NCBI GenBank assembly: GCA_013817655.1
Contig: JACDCJ010000031.1
Coordinates: 1-12,657, forward strand
From: Actinosomnolentus pattersoniae (SeqCode)
GTDB lineage: Bacteria; Actinomycetota; UBA4738
DNA: 12,657 nt
Direction: 5' to 3'
Each line of letters begins with the position of its first letter. Position 1 is the stretch's first letter. The notes beneath the pieces were generated by a model, which ran no database searches, was not told where the DNA came from, and worked only from the letters and a program-made list of their open reading frames with translations. Position numbers and translations under genes: made by a program. Shown one piece after another: positions 11,790-12,657 of the stretch.

Positions 11790-12657
11790 TCAGGCGGGAC
11801 TCGAGGCGAGCCCGCTGTCCTTCCGATACTCGGCCGCCACCTCGGCTGTGAGCGCCTCCAGCAGGGGCCGGGAGCGCTCGGTCGCGGCCTCCAGGCCGAA
11901 GCGTCCCGCGAGTGAAGCGATTCGAACCCCGGGCACGTCGACCCGAGCCTGCCCGCACAGCACGAGCGCCGGGACGCCCAGCTCGCGTGCGGTGCGCAGC
12001 ACCCCCTCGGGGGCCTTGCCGTGAAGCGACTGCTCGTCGAAGGCGCCCTCGCCCGTAATCACCAGGTCGGCCGCCGCGATTCGCTCCCTGAGGTTCACCG
12101 CCTCCATGACGAGCTCGACGCCTGGCCGCAGCCTCGCTCCCAGGAAGGCGACGAGCCCGGCTCCCATCCCGCCGGCCGCGCCCGCACCCCGGATGTCTCG
12201 CACGTCGATCCCGAGGTCCCGATGGACAACGGCCGCGAAGTGTCCGAGCGCCCGGTCGAGCAGGATCACGTCCTCCGCGGACGCCCCCTTCTGCGGACCG
12301 TAGACGGCGGAGGCTCCCGACGGCCCCACCAGCGGGTTATCCACGTCGGTGGCGGCCACGAACTCGGCCGACCGGACTGCGGGGTCAAGTTCGGTCATGT
12401 CCACGCGCGCGAGGCGTAGCAGGGCCTCGCCTCCCGGCGCCAGCTCGACCCCGCGGTCGCTCAGCAACCGCACCCCCAGGGCCTGCGCCATGCCCGCGCC
12501 CCCGTCGTTGGTCGCGCTGCCGCCGATGCAAACGAGCACGCGGGAGGCCCCCCGGCGGCACGCGTGGAGGATGAGCTCGCCCGTCCCCCGCGACGTGGCC
12601 CGCCTGGGGTTGCGCCGCGGAGCCGATACGAGCGCCAGGCCCGAGGCGCGCGACATC
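11790..12657 (-). CDS. glycerate kinase (GlxK/GarK family), N-terminus outside window
   Basis: The visible 288 residues match the C-terminal three quarters of a glycerate kinase, which phosphorylates D-glycerate with ATP to a phosphoglycerate (2-phosphoglycerate in the characterised E. coli GarK/GlxK). Motifs, numbered from the first methionine in the window, are GGSATNDGGAG (45-55), TDVDNPLVGPSGA (103-115), YGPQKG (119-124), AAGGMGAGL (160-168) and TGEGAFDEQSLHGK (201-214). That methionine, at the very edge, is internal: the region around ASGLALV and GTGELI lies about 90 residues into full-length homologues, so about 90 residues are missing. The frame is intact to TGA at 11790. The gene would link glycerate from glyoxylate, glucarate or serine breakdown to glycolysis. 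No neighbouring pathway gene is seen on this side. Confidence 0.93.
   Translation of the reverse strand, partial: MSRASGLALVSAPRRNPRRATSRGTGELILHACRRGASRVLVCIGGSATNDGGAGMAQALGVRLLSDRGVELAPGGEALLRLARVDMTELDPAVRSAEFVAATDVDNPLVGPSGASAVYGPQKGASAEDVILLDRALGHFAAVVHRDLGIDVRDIRGAGAAGGMGAGLVAFLGARLRPGVELVMEAVNLRERIAAADLVITGEGAFDEQSLHGKAPEGVLRTARELGVPALVLCGQARVDVPGVRIASLAGRFGLEAATERSRPLLEALTAEVAAEYRKDSGLASSPA

Noticed and set aside
10404..11915. 503-codon plus-strand open frame opposite the second kelch gene
   Set aside because: It spans the hairpin, the signal-peptide region and part of the glycerate kinase. Its composition is Arg/Gly/Val-rich with no fold, whereas the minus strand encodes a signal peptide and kelch blades.
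1..12657. Search for CRISPR repeats, tRNA/rRNA, transposase, integrase, toxin-antitoxin or defence genes
   Set aside because: No direct-repeat array, cloverleaf 3' end, terminal inverted repeats or diagnostic motifs were seen on either strand; the genes fit ordinary chromosomal content.

Overview
The window is a strongly GC-rich chromosomal segment from a bacterium. It most resembles an uncultured actinobacterial-type lineage. Supporting signs are frequent GTG/TTG starts, stop/start overlaps of the GTGA and TTGA kind, a TATAAT box only 6 nt ahead of a GTG start (a leaderless-mRNA arrangement common in Actinobacteria), a fused KorA/KorB pair of the mycobacterial type, and small CxxC proteins. 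Assignment to phylum is inference. No rRNA, tRNA, CRISPR array, insertion sequence or phage gene is visible, and no gene-free stretch exceeds about 190 nt, so this looks like ordinary, dense chromosome rather than an island.

Layout, left to right. An intrinsic terminator (75-103) closes an unseen upstream unit. Two rightward genes follow: a RIO-type protein kinase (159-884) and a thiolase (907-2085). A compact leftward cassette of four short genes (3184 to 2140) encodes a receiver domain lacking its metal-binding acidic pair, a 96-aa protein with a His/Cys-rich N-terminus, an 80-aa protein and a 35-aa membrane microprotein. The first three are linked by GTGA overlaps. Divergent from it is a MIP-family channel (3296-4042), which converges on a 62-aa CxxC/CxxH protein (4238 to 4050). 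An aldo/keto reductase (4425-5360) then converges on korB, the two sharing a CTAG palindrome that supplies both stop codons.

The second half reads entirely leftward: korA-korB (8304 to 5357; 2-oxoacid:ferredoxin oxidoreductase, overlapping by TTGA), a secreted copper-radical oxidase of the galactose/glyoxal oxidase type (9837 to 8386), an A-type Fe-S carrier (10281 to 9961), a second secreted kelch-like protein without the copper site (11633 to 10440), and a glycerate kinase cut by the right window edge (12657 to 11790).

Functionally the segment is mostly central and redox metabolism: acetyl-CoA condensation or thiolysis, ferredoxin-linked 2-oxoacid oxidation, Fe-S cluster delivery, glycerate phosphorylation and aldehyde/ketone reduction. 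To this are added an extracytoplasmic H2O2-producing oxidase and a membrane channel whose predicted selectivity filter resembles plant TIP aquaporins. The least explained element is the four-gene small-protein cassette at 2140-3184. I found no clear evidence for an entirely new defence or mobile system.
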